From: Nitrosomonadales bacterium
GTDB lineage: Bacteria > Pseudomonadota > Gammaproteobacteria > Burkholderiales > Sulfuricellaceae
Assembly (NCBI GenBank): GCA_003104895.1
Contig: PQAG01000031.1
Coordinates: 3,440 to 13,070, forward strand
DNA: 9,631 nucleotides
Direction: 5' to 3'
The stretch's first letter is position 1, and the number at the start of each line of letters is the position of its first letter. The notes below the pieces were generated by a model, which did no database searches, was not told the origin of the DNA, and saw only the letters and a program-made list of their open reading frames with translations. Below are positions 7,143 to 9,631 of the stretch, piece by piece. The translations under genes were made by a program, and so were the position numbers.

Positions 7143-8023
7143 GCACGGTCAGGAACATGGCGCTGCTCTCGATCGCGGCATCGATCTTGACTCTGCTGCT
7201 CAAGTTTGGCGCCTGGTTTCTCACCGGTTCGGTGAGCCTGTTTTCAGATGCGGCCGAGTCCCTGGTCAACCTGACGGCCGGCCTGATGGCTTTCTGGATG
7301 CTGAGCATCGCGGCGCGCCCGGCGGATGCCGGTCATGCCTACGGCCACGACAAGGCGGAATATTTTTCCAGCGGCGTCGAGGGCGCGCTGATCCTGGTGG
7401 CGGCGGTTTCGATCATCTACGCCGCCGTGGAGCGCTTTGTTCATCCCGCGCCGCTGTCCCATCTAGGGGCGGGCTTGCTGGTGTCCGGGCTGGCTGCGCT
7501 GGTGAACCTGGCTGCGGCGCGCATGCTGCTCAAGGTGGCGCGGGATGAAGACAGCATCACCCTGGAGGCGGATGCCCGGCATCTGCTTACCGACGTCTGG
7601 ACCTCCGTTGGTGTGCTGTCTGGCCTGGCGGTGGTGATGTTCGCGCCGCCTGCGTGGCAGGTGCTCGATCCCGTCATGGCGGCGGCGGTGGCCCTCAACA
7701 TCGTGATGACAGGGGTGAACCTGCTGCGCCGCTCGCTGGATGGCTTGATGGATGCGGCCTTGCCGGAGCCGGAAATTCGTGCCATCGAGGACTCCATCCG
7801 TGCCGCGCTGCCATCCGGCGCCTCTTTCCACGATCTGCGCAGCCGCAAGGCGGGGCCGCGGCGCTTTGCCGAATTCCATTTGCTGCTGCCCGGCGAAACC
7901 AGCGTGCAGGCATCCCATGATCTGTGTGACCGCATTGAAGCGGCGATCGGCCGCGAACTGGCGCAAATCTCGGTCATCATTCACGTTGAACCCACTGAAA
8001 CCCATTCCGGAGAAAGTCCATGA
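7139..8023 (+). CDS. Cation diffusion facilitator (CDF) family transporter
   Basis: CDF proteins are inner-membrane dimers that export divalent metals such as Zn, Fe, Co or Mn in exchange for protons. The 294 residues show about six membrane segments in the first 205. A cytoplasmic ferredoxin-like domain follows (about 208-285: HDLRSRKAGPRRFAEFHL, then IIHVEP), close in form to YiiP. The loop after the second helix has the family signature HAYGHDKAEYF (66-76). In the transport site the helix-5 pair is normal (His148 and Asp152 in ARHLLTDVWTS). The helix-2 pair, Asp-x3-Asp in YiiP, aligns to Glu40 and Asn44 (AESLVN), so metal choice cannot be predicted from YiiP. Starts and stops overlap both neighbours by ATGA. 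Substrate unknown. Confidence 0.92.
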   Translation: MSTVRNMALLSIAASILTLLLKFGAWFLTGSVSLFSDAAESLVNLTAGLMAFWMLSIAARPADAGHAYGHDKAEYFSSGVEGALILVAAVSIIYAAVERFVHPAPLSHLGAGLLVSGLAALVNLAAARMLLKVARDEDSITLEADARHLLTDVWTSVGVLSGLAVVMFAPPAWQVLDPVMAAAVALNIVMTGVNLLRRSLDGLMDAALPEPEIRAIEDSIRAALPSGASFHDLRSRKAGPRRFAEFHLLLPGETSVQASHDLCDRIEAAIGRELAQISVIIHVEPTETHSGESP

Positions 8024-8748
8024 GCGGCCTGTTGCCCCAATTCGAACGCACGCACATCCTGCTGGGAGATGAAGGCTTGTCCAGGCTCGCCGGGAAGCAT
8101 GTGTTTGTCGCGGGACTGGGGGGTGTCGGCTCCTATTGCGCCGAGGCCCTGGCGCGTGCCGGGGTGGGGCGCCTGACGCTGCTCGACCACGACGTGGTGG
8201 CCCCCAGCAATATCAACCGCCAGCTGCAGGCGCTGCTCTCGACCGTCGGCCAGCCCAAGGTCGAGTTGCTGCGGGCGCGCATCTTGGACATCAATCCCGA
8301 ATGCCGGCTGGAGGTAAAACGCATATTTCTGAACACCGAGAATGTCAACGAACTGGTGCCGGACTGTGACTATGTCGTTGACGCGATTGATTCCCTCGCC
8401 TGCAAGGTGGCTCTGGTGGGCGAAAGCGTGAAGCGCGGCCTGCGCGTGGCCTCCAGCATGGGGGCCGGCAACCGGCTCGATCCGGGGAGGATCAAGATTG
8501 CCGACATCGGCAAAACCGAGATGTGCCCCCTGGCAAGGCAGATGCGCAAGCGCCTCCATCGCCACTACCACCTGCGCAAGGGCGTGCTGACCGTGTTCTC
8601 GGATGAGCAGCCGCGCGCGCCGCTGCCGCCTCAGCCGGTGGAGGGGCCGGGGCGCGCCCGGTCAGTGAACGGCACCATCAGCTATATGCCCCCGCTGTTC
8701 GGGTTTATGCTGGCAGGCGCCGTCATCAAGGCGCTGCTGGAATCATGA
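8020..8748 (+). CDS. tcdA: tRNA threonylcarbamoyladenosine dehydratase TcdA (CsdL) type, ThiF/E1-like
   Basis: TcdA uses ATP to cyclise t6A37 of ANN-decoding tRNAs to ct6A, improving decoding. The 242 residues have the ThiF/E1 fold motifs: nucleotide loop GLGGVGS (32-38), DHDVVAPSNINRQ (56-68) with the arginine finger, and YVVDAIDS (118-125). TcdA-like features downstream are SSMGAGNRLDP (145-154) and the DIGKTEMCPLARQMRKRL stretch. MoeB and ThiF, which activate sulfur-carrier proteins, normally carry two CxxC zinc pairs. None occurs here, as the five Cys are scattered at 40, 95, 116, 128 and 169. TcdA is therefore preferred even though mobA follows. E. coli TcdA is slightly longer (268). GGAGAAAG precedes the ATG, which overlaps the CDF stop; the stop overlaps the mobA start. 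Confidence 0.88.
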   Translation: MSGLLPQFERTHILLGDEGLSRLAGKHVFVAGLGGVGSYCAEALARAGVGRLTLLDHDVVAPSNINRQLQALLSTVGQPKVELLRARILDINPECRLEVKRIFLNTENVNELVPDCDYVVDAIDSLACKVALVGESVKRGLRVASSMGAGNRLDPGRIKIADIGKTEMCPLARQMRKRLHRHYHLRKGVLTVFSDEQPRAPLPPQPVEGPGRARSVNGTISYMPPLFGFMLAGAVIKALLES

Positions 8749-9344
8749 GCGGGGCGCAGGGGATTTCTGCCATCGTTCTGGCCGGCGGGCGCGGGCGGCG
8801 CATGGGCGAGGCGGACAAGGGCCTGGTTTTGCTTCAGGGCAGGCCGCTGGTGAGCTGGGTTGTGGAGCGCATCGCACCGCAGGTGAGCGAGGTGCTGATC
8901 AGCGCCAACCGCAATCTGGAGCGCTACCGCGAGATGGGATATGCCGTGCTGCCGGATGAAATGCCCGGTTTTCCCGGACCGCTGGCCGGATTGCACCGGG
9001 CGATGGCGGCGGTCAGCCATCCGCTCTGGTTGAGCGTGCCTTGTGATGTGCCATTTCTCCCTGGGGATCTTGTGCGGCGCTTGTACACCGCGCTGCTGGC
9101 CGACAATGCGGAGCTGGCGGTGGCCGAGGCGGGGGGGCAGATACAGCCGGCAATTTGCCTGGGCCACACGCGTTTGCGCGCCGGGCTGGGGGACTTTCTT
9201 GCACGCGGCGGGCGCAGGGTGGGCGAGTGGCAGTCGGGCCTGCGCCGGACGGTGGCTTCATTTGATTTCCCGCAGTCGTTCCGCAACATCAATGACCCGG
9301 AAGATCTGGCGGATGCCGAAGCCATGCAATCTGGCGGTAAATGA
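8745..9344 (+). CDS. mobA: Molybdenum cofactor guanylyltransferase MobA
   Basis: MobA joins GMP from GTP to molybdopterin-Mo, giving the bis-MGD cofactor of DMSO-reductase-family enzymes such as nitrate reductases and formate dehydrogenases. It acts in the cytoplasm. The 199 residues show the nucleotidyltransferase signature LAGGRGRRMGEADKGL (12-27) with Lys25. They also show ISANRN (52-57), PGPLAGL (77-83), and the metal-binding PCDVPFLP (99-106) with Asp101, followed by INDPEDL near the C-terminus. Length is typical (E. coli 194). It is the last gene of the four-gene overlapping operon. The presence of mobA implies that the organism has at least one bis-MGD enzyme elsewhere. No other cofactor gene lies in the window. 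Confidence 0.95.
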   Translation: MSGAQGISAIVLAGGRGRRMGEADKGLVLLQGRPLVSWVVERIAPQVSEVLISANRNLERYREMGYAVLPDEMPGFPGPLAGLHRAMAAVSHPLWLSVPCDVPFLPGDLVRRLYTALLADNAELAVAEAGGQIQPAICLGHTRLRAGLGDFLARGGRRVGEWQSGLRRTVASFDFPQSFRNINDPEDLADAEAMQSGGK

Positions 9345-9353
9345 CTAATTCCA

Positions 9354-9369
9354 TCCAAAAAAGTTTGGA
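9354..9369. repeat. Short inverted repeat between mobA and petA
   Basis: TCCAAA (9354-9359) and TTTGGA (9364-9369) form a perfect 6-bp stem with a 4-nt AAAG loop. No T-tract follows, so it is a poor intrinsic terminator for mobA. It overlaps the candidate -35 box of petA and could be an operator half-site pair. It may also be chance in AT-rich DNA. Confidence 0.35.
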
Positions 9370-9395
9370 AATGTCAGGTAAAAATTCGGTACAAT
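9365..9395 (+). promoter_or_regulatory. Promoter of petA (cytochrome bc1 operon)
   Basis: A good -10 box, TACAAT (9390-9395), lies 45 bp before the petA ATG. The best -35 is TTGGAA (9365-9370), with a long 19-bp spacer, so an activator may be needed. The start site would be near 9402 and the leader about 40 nt. The separate promoter sets petA apart from the mobA operon. Confidence 0.55.
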
Positions 9396-9440
9396 CACGG
9401 CTTTGAAGTTTTTTAGGTCTCGTTGAACAGGGATGTGGAT

Positions 9441-9631
9441 ATGAGCAAAAATGAAGTGGATCGCAGTAAACGGCGGTTTCTGATCGCCGCCACCACGGCA
9501 GTCGGTGGTGTCGCGGCGGTGGGCGCTGCGGTGCCTTTTGTCATGAGCATGCTGCCGAGCGAACGTGCCAAGGCTGCTGGTGCTCCGGTGGAAGTGGATG
9601 TCAGCAAGATCGAGCCGGGCATGATGCTGAA
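9441..9631 (+). CDS. petA: Rieske iron-sulfur subunit of cytochrome bc1 (PetA), N-terminal part, runs off right edge
   Basis: PetA is the 2Fe-2S subunit of ubiquinol-cytochrome c reductase, which passes electrons from quinol to cytochrome c1. Only 63 codons are visible. They begin MSKNEVDRSKRRFLIAA, in which RRFLI (11-15) is the twin-arginine motif typical of Rieske proteins exported folded. One membrane helix follows at about 16-37. A Pro-Ser-rich hinge leads to VEVDVSKIEPGMML, the usual start of the soluble domain. The 2Fe-2S ligands (CTHLGC and CPCHGS type boxes) lie outside the window. An AGGGA about 7 nt upstream of 9441 fixes the start; an ATG at 9433 is out of frame. petB and petC would be expected next. 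Confidence 0.9.
   Translation, partial: MSKNEVDRSKRRFLIAATTAVGGVAAVGAAVPFVMSMLPSERAKAAGAPVEVDVSKIEPGMML

Noticed and set aside
9354..9369. Intrinsic terminator for the mobA operon
   Set aside because: The stem is only 6 AT-rich base pairs and no T-run follows. It is better described as an inverted repeat at the petA promoter.

Overview
The window looks like a chromosomal core region of a GC-rich betaproteobacterium. A Nitrosomonadales-type lineage is my best guess, from the style of the AsmA, MutY, YjjV-like TatD and Rieske proteins; this is inference without a database search. I see no phage, transposon, CRISPR array, rRNA or tRNA.

Left part (1-2452, minus strand): the start of the division and cell-wall (dcw) cluster, mraZ > rsmH (mraW) > ftsL > ftsI, with ftsI running off the left edge. 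Every junction overlaps by 1-4 nt. A strong sigma70-type promoter lies ahead of mraZ. Four TGGG-type repeats with exact 10-bp period, the known form of an MraZ operator, begin inside its -10 box. A GC-rich REP-like palindrome sits at the mraZ/rsmH junction and makes the rsmH start uncertain.

Middle (2453-5908, plus strand): a divergent intergenic region with an AT-rich block, a G-quadruplex-type G-run and a weak candidate promoter. It is followed by asmA (inner-membrane-anchored envelope protein) and mutY (A/G-specific adenine glycosylase). The asmA stop and mutY start abut with no gap.

Right part (5909-9344): a small minus-strand gene for a stand-alone S24 (LexA/UmuD-type) domain, in which the catalytic Lys is replaced by Arg. 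It converges on mutY with only a 9-bp gap. Back to back with it is a plus-strand operon of four genes, each overlapping the next by ATGA: a TatD/YjjV-type metal-dependent hydrolase, a cation diffusion facilitator, a TcdA-type tRNA t6A dehydratase and mobA (molybdenum cofactor guanylyltransferase). The candidate promoters of the S24 gene and the operon share their -10 bases.

Right edge (9345-9631): a promoter and the first 63 codons of petA, the Rieske iron-sulfur protein of the cytochrome bc1 complex, with a twin-arginine signal. This points to a respiring organism.

Most of the window is ordinary housekeeping DNA. The points worth a second look are the Lys-less S24 protein and its shared promoter, the REP at the rsmH start, the four-unit MraZ operator, the G-rich tract and the atypical metal site of the CDF transporter. 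I found no convincing new multi-gene system.
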